Source of the DNA: Lacinutrix sp. Hel_I_90 | GTDB taxonomy: Bacteria; Bacteroidota; Bacteroidia; Flavobacteriales; Flavobacteriaceae | Direction of reading: 5' to 3' | Length of the DNA stretch: 64,000 nt | Assembly: GCF_000934685.1 (NCBI RefSeq) | Contig: NZ_JYNQ01000001.1 | Span: forward strand, 2,902,501 to 2,966,500 | Shown here: positions 1-9,400 of the stretch, piece by piece | How positions within the stretch are numbered: the first letter of the stretch is position 1 | Layout: each line of letters opens with the position of its first letter | Translations under genes and position numbers: made by a program | Notes under the pieces: generated by a model | Told to the model about the DNA's origin: nothing | What the model saw: only the letters and a program-made list of their open reading frames with translations | The model's database searches: none

Positions 1-298
1 CTGACTGTTCATGTATCGCACTAAAAACACCGCATGAGTTACCGTCAAACATGTATTCGCCTTTGGTATATCCAATTTTGTTTATCGTATCTCTAGCAAT
101 CTTTTGTACATCTAAATAAGTATTAGACTTTACTTCACCTGCAAGTACGACTTGGCCGGTAGTTACTAAAGTTTCACAAGCAACTTTCGAGTCCTTGTCG
201 AATGCTAAAAAGTTATCGATTAAGGCATCACTAATTTGATCTGCTACTTTGTCTGGATGACCTTCAGACACACTTTCTGATGTAAATAAATACGCCAT
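1..298 (-). CDS. metK: S-adenosylmethionine synthetase (N-terminal part; gene runs off the window)
   Basis: This is the 5' end of the enzyme that makes S-adenosylmethionine from methionine and ATP in the cytoplasm. The translated start reads [20 protein letters not shown], the MetK N-terminus; its GHPDK motif carries the ATP/metal-binding His. About 99 residues are present and the rest lies left of base 1. The ATG at 298 is the only start that gives this canonical beginning. No stop or frameshift is seen. Upstream lie a SAM-II-type riboswitch and a TAnnTTTG -7 box, so the gene probably responds to its own product. It fits functionally with the methionine genes at 37-48 kb. Confidence 0.97.
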   Translation of the reverse strand, partial: MAYLFTSESVSEGHPDKVADQISDALIDNFLAFDKDSKVACETLVTTGQVVLAGEVKSNTYLDVQKIARDTINKIGYTKGEYMFDGNSCGVFSAIHEQS

Positions 299-349
299 AT
301 TTTTTTATTAAGTTTTCTTGTGATTTGACGAGAGCGTCCAAGGAAGTTT

Positions 350-450
350 ACACTGCCTTTAGCATTTAATTTCAAACTTGATTTGGAATCTATTGCATCC
401 GTAATTTATCAGTTTGAAGAGGTTGCAATCAGTCAAATCCGTCCTCTTTA
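350..450 (-). promoter_or_regulatory. SAM-II-type (long-loop) riboswitch upstream of metK
   Basis: The minus-strand leader of metK has the layout of a SAM-II pseudoknot. The P1 stem is AAGAGG (448-443) pairing with CCTCTT (422-417). The P1 loop reads GATTTGACTGATTGCAA, very close to the GATTTaACcgtATTGCAA core of the metA SAM-II aptamer that I recall. The 3' strand AAATGCTAAAGGCAGT ends in CAGT (355-352), which is complementary to ACTG (433-430) in the loop and gives the pseudoknot. The spacer between P1 and the 3' strand is about 50 nt, as in the SAM-II-long-loops variant described in Bacteroidetes. The match is by eye; a covariance-model search would settle it. Confidence 0.8.
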
Positions 451-462
451 ATTTTCGAAATA

Positions 463-470
463 CAAAAGTA
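463..470 (-). promoter_or_regulatory. -7 box of the metK promoter
   Basis: The minus strand reads TACTTTTG here, an exact match to the Bacteroidota sigma-ABfr -7 consensus TAnnTTTG. Transcription would start near 456, a few bases before the riboswitch P1 stem. The -33 TTG is not clear, although T-rich sequence lies at the expected distance. The rest of the 394-base gap between metK and ppc is AT-rich, and I saw no other defined element in it. Confidence 0.6.
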
Positions 471-691
471 ACAAAATAATGGAGTTTAAAAAGTTTGAGT
501 CAGTTAAAAATCGTTAAAATCCAGAGAAGGGCATTTTTATAAATTCATATAAACCAAAAAAAGACGCTTATATTCAAATATTCTTAATTAGAAAACCAAT
601 TAAGGATATTTTTAATAAAATCTCTTTAGAGACTGTTATAAGTAAGCTGTTCTTTAGTAACTTTATCTATCGGTTAAACTAAAAAGAAATT

Positions 692-3271
692 ATGCCATTA
701 CAGCCAAAATTAACGCGTTTTAATCAAAATGTTTTGTCAAAATATCAAATTTATAATGGTATTTTCATGACCCTGCCTTTTGATACTATTTCAAAAACTG
801 GTGTGCTTTTGCCGCTATTTCATGAAACTTGTAAAAAAGGTTTTGAGAACGGAGATAACCCTACGGCAATTGTAGCTAGTTTCTTTAAGAAATACCAAGC
901 GAGACGTGGTGATGAAAGTCAAATTAATTTATTATTCCGCTTTATTCAATATATTGAACGTCAAGTAGTTTTGTTTGATGCTATTGAAGATGCTGCTTTT
1001 CCGATTGTAAATAATATGGATGGTATTGGTACACTGCGTAGTTTAAAAGAAAGCGCGTCTGCCGAAGGGAAATTAGATAAATTGCGTGAGTATTTAGAAG
1101 AATTTAAAGTCCGAATCGTACTTACCGCACATCCTACGCAATTCTATCCTGGTGCCGTTTTAGGCATTATCACCGATTTAACAGAAGCGTTAAAGGATAA
1201 CGATTTACTTCGAATAAATGATTTGTTGGCGCAACTGGGAAAAACACCATTTTTTAAGCACGAAAAACCAACGCCTTATGATGAAGCGGTAAGTTTAATA
1301 TGGTACTTAGAAAATGTGTTTTATCAATCCTTCGGAAAGATTTACGATTACATTCAGCAAAATATTTTTGAGGGGAAGTCTATTGCTAACGATATTATAA
1401 ATGTGGGGTTCTGGCCAGGTGGAGATAGAGATGGAAATCCCTTTGTGACACCAGAAATCACCCTGAAAGTGGCAGCTAGATTGCGAGAAACGATTATAAA
1501 AAACTACTATAGAGATATTAGAAAGTTAAGTCGAAAATTAACGTTTCAAGGTGTGGAGGAGCGCGTAGTTTTTCTTGAAAAAGAACTTTACAAGATTGTG
1601 CTTCATGAGAGCTCAGACTTAAGCCTAGAGTCTTTTGCTCAGGAATTAAAGTCGATAAAAGAACTCATTATAGAGAAGCACCAATCGCTTTATGTTTCAG
1701 AAATAACAAGCATAATTAATAAAATACATCTTTTTGGATTTCATTTTTCTACACTCGATATTCGTCAAGATAGCAGGGCGCATGCTAAAGTGTTTACAGA
1801 CATGGTAAATGTTATGATTGAGAGCGGAAGCACTATTTTCCCAAAAAATTATAACGCCCTTTCAGAGCAGGAGCAGGTACAGCTGCTTTCAAAAGTAAAA
1901 GGAAAAGTAGATTTGTCGTTAATTAAAGATGAAGAAACACTCAAGGCTTTACGTACTATGGAGGCTATAAAAACCATTCAGCAGTCTAATGGTGAGCGTG
2001 CAGCAAACCGGTACATCATTAGTAACAATCAAACCACATTGAATGTCATGCAGTTGTTTGCCATGTTAAAATTAGTGGCATTTCAAGACGATTTAACAGT
2101 AGATATTGGGCCACTTTTTGAAACAATAAAAGATCTAGAAGTATCGCATAAAGTTATGGAAGACTTGTATACAAATCCACAATACGCAGCGCATTTAAAG
2201 AAACGGGGAAACAAACAAACCATCATGCTTGGTTTTAGCGATGGCACAAAAGATGGGGGGTATTTAATGGCGAATTGGGCGATTTATAAAGCAAAAGAGC
2301 GTCTTACGGCAATCTCAAGAAAATATGATATCACTGTTATTTTCTTTGATGGTCGTGGCGGACCACCAGCAAGAGGTGGTGGAAAAACGCATAATTTCTA
2401 TGCCTCGCTTGGTCCAACAATTGAAGACAAAGAAGTGCAGCTAACCATTCAAGGACAAACCATTAGCTCCAACTTTGGGACATTGGATTCTTCACAATAT
2501 AACTTAGAGCAATTGATTAGTTCAGGTATTCATAATAGCTTAAGTGATTCCGATTTACGTATGATTCCAGAAAACAGAGTGGTTATGGATAATTTGGCTA
2601 AGTTGAGTTATGAAGCCTATGTAGACTTTAAAAATCATCCAAAATTTATTCCGTATTTAGAACATATGAGTACTTTAAAATATTACGCAAAAACTAATAT
2701 TGGTAGTCGCCCTTCGAAAAGAGGAAAGGCTGAAGGTTTGGTTTTTGAAGATTTAAGAGCGATTCCGTTTGTAGGGTCTTGGAGTCAATTAAAACAAAAT
2801 GTTCCTGGGTTTTTTGGTGTGGGTACGGCGTTGAAGTATTATGAAGATGTGGGAGAGTTTGAAAAAGTAAAGCAGTTATTTAAAACCTCAAGTTTTTTTA
2901 AGACGCTAATAGAGAATAGTATGATGTCTCTCTCTAAGTCCTTTTTTGATTTAACGAAATACATGAGTGAAGATGAAGAATATGGCGCGTTTTGGAATGT
3001 GATTTATTCAGAATATAATACGACTAAGCGTCTCATTTTAAAGCTAACAGATTATCAAGAGTTGATGGAAGAGGAGCCTACAGGAAAGGCGTCTATTAGT
3101 GTTCGTGAGTCTATTGTGTTGCCTTTATTAACCATTCAGCAATTTGCATTAAAGCAGATTCAGGAATTAGAAAAAGCTGAGGTGCGTGATGCAGCCCGTA
3201 TTGCTGTGTTTGAGAAGCTGGTCACACGCTCTTTGTTTGGTAATATTAATGCGAGCCGTAATTCGGCATAA
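692..3271 (+). CDS. ppc: phosphoenolpyruvate carboxylase
   Basis: This 859-residue cytoplasmic enzyme adds bicarbonate to phosphoenolpyruvate to give oxaloacetate, the anaplerotic source of aspartate. The catalytic motif LTAHPTQ is at residues 144-150 with His147. GFWPGGDRDGNP is at 239-250. The second catalytic motif FFDGRGGPPARGGG is near 551-564, and SRPSKR with the Mg/PEP-binding region follows. The protein ends in TRSLFGNINASRNSA, a Bacteroidota-style C-terminus in place of the usual NTG end. Length is normal for bacterial Ppc. It appears monocistronic, with a hairpin terminator 84 bases after the stop. In this neighbourhood it would feed the aspartate family (threonine, methionine, isoleucine). 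Confidence 0.97.
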   Translation: MPLQPKLTRFNQNVLSKYQIYNGIFMTLPFDTISKTGVLLPLFHETCKKGFENGDNPTAIVASFFKKYQARRGDESQINLLFRFIQYIERQVVLFDAIEDAAFPIVNNMDGIGTLRSLKESASAEGKLDKLREYLEEFKVRIVLTAHPTQFYPGAVLGIITDLTEALKDNDLLRINDLLAQLGKTPFFKHEKPTPYDEAVSLIWYLENVFYQSFGKIYDYIQQNIFEGKSIANDIINVGFWPGGDRDGNPFVTPEITLKVAARLRETIIKNYYRDIRKLSRKLTFQGVEERVVFLEKELYKIVLHESSDLSLESFAQELKSIKELIIEKHQSLYVSEITSIINKIHLFGFHFSTLDIRQDSRAHAKVFTDMVNVMIESGSTIFPKNYNALSEQEQVQLLSKVKGKVDLSLIKDEETLKALRTMEAIKTIQQSNGERAANRYIISNNQTTLNVMQLFAMLKLVAFQDDLTVDIGPLFETIKDLEVSHKVMEDLYTNPQYAAHLKKRGNKQTIMLGFSDGTKDGGYLMANWAIYKAKERLTAISRKYDITVIFFDGRGGPPARGGGKTHNFYASLGPTIEDKEVQLTIQGQTISSNFGTLDSSQYNLEQLISSGIHNSLSDSDLRMIPENRVVMDNLAKLSYEAYVDFKNHPKFIPYLEHMSTLKYYAKTNIGSRPSKRGKAEGLVFEDLRAIPFVGSWSQLKQNVPGFFGVGTALKYYEDVGEFEKVKQLFKTSSFFKTLIENSMMSLSKSFFDLTKYMSEDEEYGAFWNVIYSEYNTTKRLILKLTDYQELMEEEPTGKASISVRESIVLPLLTIQQFALKQIQELEKAEVRDAARIAVFEKLVTRSLFGNINASRNSA

Positions 3272-3354
3272 CTTTAGTGTTTTTGTGAGAAGGTTATGAG
3301 GCAGTACTTCTTGAATCATAACTATTTCTTGTTTAAAATATGGTCATCATAAAA

Positions 3355-3387
3355 AAACCTCGAAGCTTATTTAATACTTCGAGGTTT
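3355..3387. terminator. bidirectional terminator between ppc and amt
   Basis: AAACCTCGAAG (3355-3365) is the perfect inverse of CTTCGAGGTTT (3377-3387), with an 11-base loop. On the minus strand the stem is followed by a run of T residues, so it is a good intrinsic terminator for the porin-glnB-amt transcript. On the plus strand the T tract is short (TTTCTG), so it is weaker for ppc. Confidence 0.8.
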
Positions 3388-3409
3388 CTGCTAACTAAAC
3401 AACATGTTC

Positions 3410-4645
3410 TTAACGTTCATTCAATCTAAAGTCTGGATAGGCATCCATTCCATGTTCATGAGCATCAAGGCCTTCTAATTCTTCTTTTTCACTAACGCGA
3501 ATACCTACTGTTTTCTTAAGTATGAATAATATAATAAAAGAGGTGGTAATACAGAATACGGCATAAGCGCCTACGCCAGTTAATTGGTGTAAAAATTGAG
3601 TTGTACCAGCCATTTTTCCAAAAAGACCTACAGCTAAGGTTCCCCAAATACCACAAATTAAATGTACGGCTATGGCTCCTACAGGATCATCTAAACGCAA
3701 TTTATCAATTAAGGCTACAGCGGCTACAATAATACCACCAGCAATAAGGCCTATTAGAATAGCATCTGTTGGTGACATTTGATCCGCACCAGCAGTAATG
3801 CCAACAAGGCCGCCTAAAATACCATTTAAAAACATGGTTAAATCATAATTTTTATGCGCTAAAGTTGAGATAATAAATGCGCTAACACCACCGGCGGCAG
3901 CGGCTAAAGAAGTTGTTACTAGGGTTAGCGACGTTAATGCTGGGTCTGCAGATAATACAGAGCCACCATTAAAGCCAAACCAACCTAGCCATAAAATGAG
4001 AACACCCGCGGTGGCTAAGGGAATATTATGTCCTAAAATAGCAAACGATTTACCTTCTTTGAATTTTCCAATACGCGAGCCAAGTAACCATACGGCCACT
4101 AAAGCCGCCCAGCCACCTACAGAATGTACTAGCGTAGATCCGGCAAAATCGTAAAACCCTAATTGGTCTAACCAACCTGCGCCCCATTTCCAAGAACCTG
4201 CAATTGGGTATACCACGCCAACATAAATAATAGTAAAAATCATGAACGGTCCTATTTTTACACGTTCAGCTACTGCTCCAGAAACAATAGTAGCTGCTGT
4301 AGCGGCAAACATGCCTTGGAATAAGAAGTCTGTCCAATAGGTGTAGCCTTCATTATAAGCCAAGTCTAATCCACCTTCTGCGGCTTGCGGCGAGTCTAAT
4401 CCAAAACCTGCGAACCCAAATATTCCAGACGAACCTTCGGCAAAACCAGGGTACATTAAATTAAAGCCTACCAGACAATAGAGTAGTAAACCAACGCAAA
4501 TGATAAATGTGTTTTTAAATAAAATATTTATTGTATTCTTTTGTCTTGTTAGACCAATTTCTAGGAAAGAGAATCCTAAGTGCATAAAGAAAACAAGTGC
4601 TGTACAGATCATCATCCATACATTATTTATAGTTAATAATTCCAT
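3410..4645 (-). CDS. amt: ammonium transporter (Amt/MEP/Rh family)
   Basis: This 411-residue inner-membrane channel moves ammonium into the cell. It has about eleven hydrophobic segments and the two conserved pore histidines: His174 in STLVHSVGG and His328 in VGAIAVHLICG. Other family motifs are WFGFNGGSVL (around 222-231) and the LDDPVGA stretch before the second pore His. The N-terminus starts directly with the first membrane helix and has no separate signal peptide. It is the last gene of a three-gene minus-strand unit, 22 bases after glnB. PII proteins of the GlnK type block this channel when nitrogen is plentiful, which explains the pairing. Confidence 0.96.
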   Translation of the reverse strand: MELLTINNVWMMICTALVFFMHLGFSFLEIGLTRQKNTINILFKNTFIICVGLLLYCLVGFNLMYPGFAEGSSGIFGFAGFGLDSPQAAEGGLDLAYNEGYTYWTDFLFQGMFAATAATIVSGAVAERVKIGPFMIFTIIYVGVVYPIAGSWKWGAGWLDQLGFYDFAGSTLVHSVGGWAALVAVWLLGSRIGKFKEGKSFAILGHNIPLATAGVLILWLGWFGFNGGSVLSADPALTSLTLVTTSLAAAAGGVSAFIISTLAHKNYDLTMFLNGILGGLVGITAGADQMSPTDAILIGLIAGGIIVAAVALIDKLRLDDPVGAIAVHLICGIWGTLAVGLFGKMAGTTQFLHQLTGVGAYAVFCITTSFIILFILKKTVGIRVSEKEELEGLDAHEHGMDAYPDFRLNER

Positions 4646-4667
4646 AATAATTTATTAATGAGTTAGT

Positions 4668-5006
4668 TTATTTTAAAGTTTCTCCGCCCTTTTCGCCAGT
4701 TCTAATTCTGTAGACTTCTTTAATGTCAGATACAAAAATTTTACCATCGCCAACGTCTCCTGTTTTAGCAGATTCCATAATGGTTTTTATAACAATGTCT
4801 TCAAAATCATCATTTACAATAATTGATAAATAGCGACGCTCGATATCGCTGGTGCTGTATGAGACTCCTCTATATACATGTCCTGTTTTTTCGTTGCCAA
4901 GACCAGTAACATCCCAGTAAGAGAAAAAGTTTATGCCTACTTCATGTAGTGCTGTTTTTACTATAGAAAATTTAGATTTTCTAATAATTGCTTCTACTTT
5001 TTTCAT
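4668..5006 (-). CDS. glnB: nitrogen regulatory protein PII
   Basis: This 112-residue protein belongs to the PII signalling family, which reads 2-oxoglutarate, ATP/ADP and often a uridylyl tag and then controls Amt and nitrogen enzymes. It starts MKKVEAIIRKSKF as PII proteins do. The ATP-site signature GDGKIFV and the C-terminal RTGE are present. The T-loop runs from about 36 to 55 (GLGNEKTGHVYRGVSY); Tyr50 aligns with the uridylylated Tyr51 of Escherichia coli PII. The loop sequence otherwise differs from the enterobacterial GRQKGHTELYRGAEY, so modification cannot be assumed. Its position beside amt suggests a GlnK-like role. Confidence 0.93.
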   Translation of the reverse strand: MKKVEAIIRKSKFSIVKTALHEVGINFFSYWDVTGLGNEKTGHVYRGVSYSTSDIERRYLSIIVNDDFEDIVIKTIMESAKTGDVGDGKIFVSDIKEVYRIRTGEKGGETLK

Positions 5007-5035
5007 AAAAAACGTGTTTAGTAATTTGTTGTTAG

Positions 5036-6022
5036 TTAAAATTTATAGATCGCTGCCATTACAAACGAGGCCAAGCTTTTTGTAGGCATTAAATCGGTGT
5101 CTATAAAAATGTCTTCTGAACCATTGTCTAAGCGTAATTCTGGTTTAATAATTAAATCTTCAACACTATAACTTCCTGTTAGAGTGATTGCTAAAACGCT
5201 GGGGTCATCGCTCACTAAATCGCTTTGTGTCGCAAAATATTCGCCACGTAAGCCTATAGCAAAAGCGTTATTTAAAGTGTATTGTGGGTAAAGTGCCGCG
5301 CCATAAAAACCGTCACCTTCATTATCTGTATAAGCAGCATTAATTCCAATAAAGAAATCTTCTGTAGCATCAAAGCCACCAGTATAATCCACTTCGTAAC
5401 CTAAGCCAGCTTTATCGTATAAAAGATTTAAATACTGACCTGAATAACCCATTTGTGCACCAACCGCATAGCTTCCGTCTGGATTGAATTCTGTGACATC
5501 CGTTTGGTTAAAAACACCTAACATTAAGCTAAGGTCTTCTGATAATGAAAAATCAGCTTTAACGCCCGTATGCGAAAAAGGCCCATTAGAAAACAGGTAA
5601 GAGGTGCTGTAGTTAAAATTCCCTACAGGAGAGATGACTTCGTAGCCTAAAAACGTATTGAATTTACCAAAGGTTATCTTTGTAGATTCACTCACATTCC
5701 AAAAAGCATAGAGTTGATTCAATACAGTCGCACTGGCTGCTTCTCCTCGGGGACCAAAGACTAGATCTGCAACAGCGCCTACCTTACCCTTTTCGTAGGA
5801 AGCAATGAGATTTCCCATGCCTAGAGAAAACCCAGCGGTGTCGGCAAAAGACGTTCCGGGTGCAATTTGATTGGTGTCATTTGGGGCAGTAATATTGGCT
5901 CTATAATAGACGTCCACACTGCCTTCAAAACTAAATTTTTTCTCTGTAGGTTCTGGTGCTGTTTCTTGAGCAAATAAACTGGTTGACAAGAATAAAATTA
6001 GAATGTAATTTAATGGTTTCAT
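5036..6022 (-). CDS. outer-membrane beta-barrel porin-like protein
   Basis: This is a 328-residue exported protein. The start at 6022 is chosen because it begins MKPLNYILILFLSTSLFAQ, a classical signal peptide with cleavage after FAQ; a start 33 bases upstream would bury the signal. The mature part is rich in Tyr, Gly, Asn and alternating hydrophobic residues and ends in Phe (AAIYKF), as outer-membrane barrels do. Phrases such as KVGAVADLVFGPRGEAAS and FLGYEVISPVGNFNYSTSYLFSNGPFSHTG recall the porin-2/OmpL-like family seen next to amt in Bacteroidota. It is the first gene of the unit, 29 bases before glnB, so it probably lets ammonium or a small N source cross the outer membrane. That role is inference. 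Confidence 0.75.
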   Translation of the reverse strand: MKPLNYILILFLSTSLFAQETAPEPTEKKFSFEGSVDVYYRANITAPNDTNQIAPGTSFADTAGFSLGMGNLIASYEKGKVGAVADLVFGPRGEAASATVLNQLYAFWNVSESTKITFGKFNTFLGYEVISPVGNFNYSTSYLFSNGPFSHTGVKADFSLSEDLSLMLGVFNQTDVTEFNPDGSYAVGAQMGYSGQYLNLLYDKAGLGYEVDYTGGFDATEDFFIGINAAYTDNEGDGFYGAALYPQYTLNNAFAIGLRGEYFATQSDLVSDDPSVLAITLTGSYSVEDLIIKPELRLDNGSEDIFIDTDLMPTKSLASFVMAAIYKF

Positions 6023-6052
6023 ATAAAGCTGGTTTTTTATTGATTTGCAAAT

Positions 6053-6060
6053 CAAAACTA
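6053..6060 (-). promoter_or_regulatory. -7 box of the porin-glnB-amt promoter
   Basis: The minus strand reads TAGTTTTG, an exact TAnnTTTG match, 30 bases before the porin ATG. Predicted transcription start is about 6046. A TTG lies 15 bases upstream of the box, shorter than the usual 19-21, so the promoter may need an activator. Confidence 0.5.
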
Positions 6061-6077
6061 TGCAAAAAGTATTTACA

Positions 6078-6096
6078 ACCCATAAAATTATAGGGT
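6078..6096. promoter_or_regulatory. candidate operator, proximal copy (ACCC-N11-GGGT)
   Basis: ACCC (6078-6081) and GGGT (6093-6096) form an inverted repeat. On the minus strand it lies in the wider sequence TTATACCCTATAATTTTATG. Its centre is about 41 bases upstream of the predicted start at 6046, where class II activators bind. The protein that binds it is unknown. Confidence 0.5.
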
Positions 6097-6129
6097 ATAA
6101 AACTCATTTTTACGATTATGAGATTTTTA

Positions 6130-6148
6130 ACCCTAAAAAAAATAGGGT
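6130..6148. promoter_or_regulatory. candidate operator, distal copy (ACCC-N11-GGGT)
   Basis: ACCC (6130-6133) and GGGT (6145-6148) repeat the same geometry as the proximal site; the inner bases also pair (ACCCTA/TAGGGT). The minus strand shares TTATACCCTAT with the proximal copy. Centre-to-centre distance is 52 bases, five helical turns, placing it near -93. It could equally serve the divergent gltB. Confidence 0.5.
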
Positions 6149-6210
6149 ATAATATTTTAAACGTATAAATGTTAAGATTTTCATAATGCTTAAATTGAAA
6201 TATTCTTAGT

Positions 6211-6259
6211 TAAATTTGATTTTCAATAAATTTTATGAACCTATTTGCTGTTATTTTTG
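6211..6259 (+). promoter_or_regulatory. possible gltBD promoter region
   Basis: Two exact TAnnTTTG boxes lie in this stretch: TAAATTTG (6211-6218) and TATTTTTG (6252-6259). Neither has a well-spaced TTG upstream, so I cannot choose between them. The remaining 440-base porin/gltB gap contains the two ACCC palindromes and a long AT-rich 5' leader with no other clear element. Confidence 0.35.
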
Positions 6260-6462
6260 AATTAAATTCAGGTATTTAAGACTTGCAGTTTAAATGGGGG
6301 TTAGAAATTTGTCAATTTAATAAAGATTAAATTGAAGGATTGTTGTTTATAAGGCTTGAAATTTTTGATTTCGGAATAATGAATCTTATATTTTTTTGTT
6401 CAATTTCTTCATTATACATTAGTGATAATCTGACAAGAAATAATCTCTTAAATTTCAACATT

Positions 6463-9400
6463 ATGCTTAAAAAACAAGGCTTGTATTTACCAGAATTTGA
6501 ACACGATAATTGTGGTGCAGGATTTATATGCAGTCTAAAAGGAAATAAGTCTAATAATATCATTCATAAAGCACTCGAAATTTTAGAAAAGTTAGAGCAT
6601 CGTGGTGCGGTAAGTAGCGACGGCAAAACAGGGGATGGCGCAGGTATTTTAATAGATATTCCGCATGAGTTTTTTGTAAAAAACTGTGATTTTAATTTAC
6701 CTCAATTTGGAGCGTATGCTGTTAGTAATGTGTTTTTGCCAAAGCGGGAGAATCAACGGAAGTATTGCATCGAAAAATTTGAGTCTTATATCGTAGGTCA
6801 GGGGTTAGAAATTTTGGGTTGGAGAAATGTGCCAGTAGATTCCTTGGTTATTGGTGAAATTGCAGCAGAAACAGAACCGTTTATAAAACAACTATTTATT
6901 GGTAAGTCTGATAAAGAACAAACAGATTTCACCTTCAATTTAAAATTATTTACGGCTAGAAAACAAGCTGAACATCACATATATAATTCAAAACTATCTG
7001 AAAGCGCTCGCTTTTACGTGCCTAGTTTATCTACAAAAATCATCATTTTTAAAGGGCTTTTGATTCCTGAAGATATTAAACTGTATTATACAGACTTACA
7101 AGATCCTTCTTTAGTAACCCGATTGGCTTTGGTGCATCAGCGTTTTTCAACCAATACTTTTCCAACTTGGGATTTAGCACAACCCTTTAGATACATGTGT
7201 CATAATGGAGAAATTAATACACTCCGCGGAAATGTGTCACGCACGCTTTCACGTCAGGAGTTAATGGAGAGTGACTGGTTTGGTGAAGACATAAAAAGTA
7301 TTTTTCCAGTTATATTGCCAGGAAAATCAGATTCTGCTCAAATGGATATGGTGGTCGAGTTGTTATTAATGACTGGGCGATCGCTCCCAGAAGTGATGAT
7401 GATTTTGGTGCCTGAAGCTTGGGAAAAAAACCCAGATATGTCTGAAGCTAAACGTGCATTCTACGAGTATAATTCGTGTATTATGGAGCCATGGGATGGT
7501 CCGGCTTCAATTCCTTTTACAGACGGCAATTATATAGGTGCCGTTTTGGACCGAAATGGATTACGCCCATCAAGATACTCGGTTACGAAAGATGGTTTTG
7601 TTATTATGTCTTCAGAAACAGGAGTTATAGAAATTGATCCCAAAAACATTGAAAAACACGGCCGATTAGAACCTGGAAAGATGTTTTTAGTAGACATGAA
7701 TCAGGGTCGAATTATTAATGATGAGGAAATTAAAGAGGCTATTGTGTCTAAACAGCCTTATAAAGAATGGTTAGATAAAAACTTGGTGCATCTTCGTGAT
7801 ATTCCAGCAAAAAAAGGAGAGATTAAGCATAAAGAAGACGATTTACTAACGCGTCAAGTGGTATTTGGCTATACCGAAGAAGATTTACGTGTCCTTATTC
7901 AGCCTATGGCGCAATTGGGAAAAGAACCTATCGGATCGATGGGTAATGATACGCCAATTGCGATTTTGTCAGAGCGGCCGCAGCTCATTTATAATTATTT
8001 CAAGCAATTATTTGCGCAAGTGACTAATCCGCCTCTAGACGGTATTCGTGAACAATTAATTACAGATATTAGTTTGACTTTAGGAAGTGATACGAACCTA
8101 TTTAAAATAAACGAAGACCAGTGTAGGAAATTGAAAATTCAAAATCCTGTGATTTCAAAACACGATTTAGATAAGATAAAAAATTACAAATCTAATCCAG
8201 ACTTCGTCGTAACCACAATTCCTATTTTATATGAAGTCGATAAGGGGTTAAACGAATTAGAAAGTGCACTTGAGCATTTAGTAAAGCAAGCGTCTAAAGC
8301 TATAGATGAAGGTGGAAATATTATCATTTTGTCCGATCGAGGGGTGAGTAAAAACCTTGCGCCAATTCCAGCGCTCTTAGCCTGTTCGTATGTGAATCAC
8401 GAGTTATACAAAATAGGCAAGCGTGCTAAAGTTAGTTTGATTATCGAGTCTGCAGAGCCACGTGAAGTACATCATTTTGCATTACTGTTTGGTTATGGTG
8501 CTAGTGCCATTAATCCCTATATCGTAAACGAAATTGTTTATGATCAAGTACAGGCTAAAGATATTGAAGACTTAAGTTATTTAACGGCTATTAAAAATTA
8601 CAACAAAGCTGTTGGCATGGGAATCCTTAAAGTGATGAACAAAATCGGAATTTCTACATTAAATTCTTACAGAGGTTCGCAGTTGTTCGAATGTATTGGA
8701 TTAAACACAAAAGTTGTTAATGATTATTTCCCAAATACAGTGACCAGAATTCAAGGTATTGGTTTGCGTGAAATCGAAAAAGAAATCTATAAACGCCATA
8801 AAAGAGCCTATAAAACAGAAGTGGTGGAAGCTGATTTAAGTTTAGATTTTGGCGGACAATACAAATGGAGGCGAGATGGAGAAAAACACTTATTTAATCC
8901 CTTAAGCATTTCAAAATTGCAAGAATCTGTTAGGAGTAATAAACACAGTTCATATAAAGAATATTCCAATTTAATAAACGAACAGACCAAACAATTAATG
9001 ACCATTCGTGGCTTGTTTGAGTTTACCAATTTTGATCCAATTCCTATAGAAGAAGTTGAGCCTTGGACGGCAATCGTAAAGCGTTTTAAAACAGGCGCCA
9101 TGTCTTATGGGTCTATTAGTAAAGAGGCGCACGAGAATTTAGCAATTGCGATGAATCGTATTGGAGGAAAGAGTAACTCTGGTGAAGGCGGTGAGGATGA
9201 AGAACGTTTTTATAAGGATCCAAATGGCGATTGGAAAAACTCGGCAATCAAACAAGTAGCCTCAGGGCGATTTGGTGTTACGTCAAATTATTTGACGAAT
9301 GCTTCTGAGATTCAAATAAAAATGGCGCAAGGTGCTAAACCTGGTGAAGGTGGTCAGTTACCTGGTCCTAAAGTAAATCCAGATATCGCAAAAACCAGAA

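Noticed and set aside
6023-6180. Sigma-54 (-24/-12) promoter for the amt unit
   Set aside because: No GG-N10-GC pair with correct spacing was found; a TAnnTTTG box fits better.
6340-6462. In-frame extension of gltB to a TTG at 6340 or an ATG near 6380
   Set aside because: It adds a hydrophobic, non-conserved stretch before the [17 protein letters not shown] start whose Cys17 must become N-terminal.
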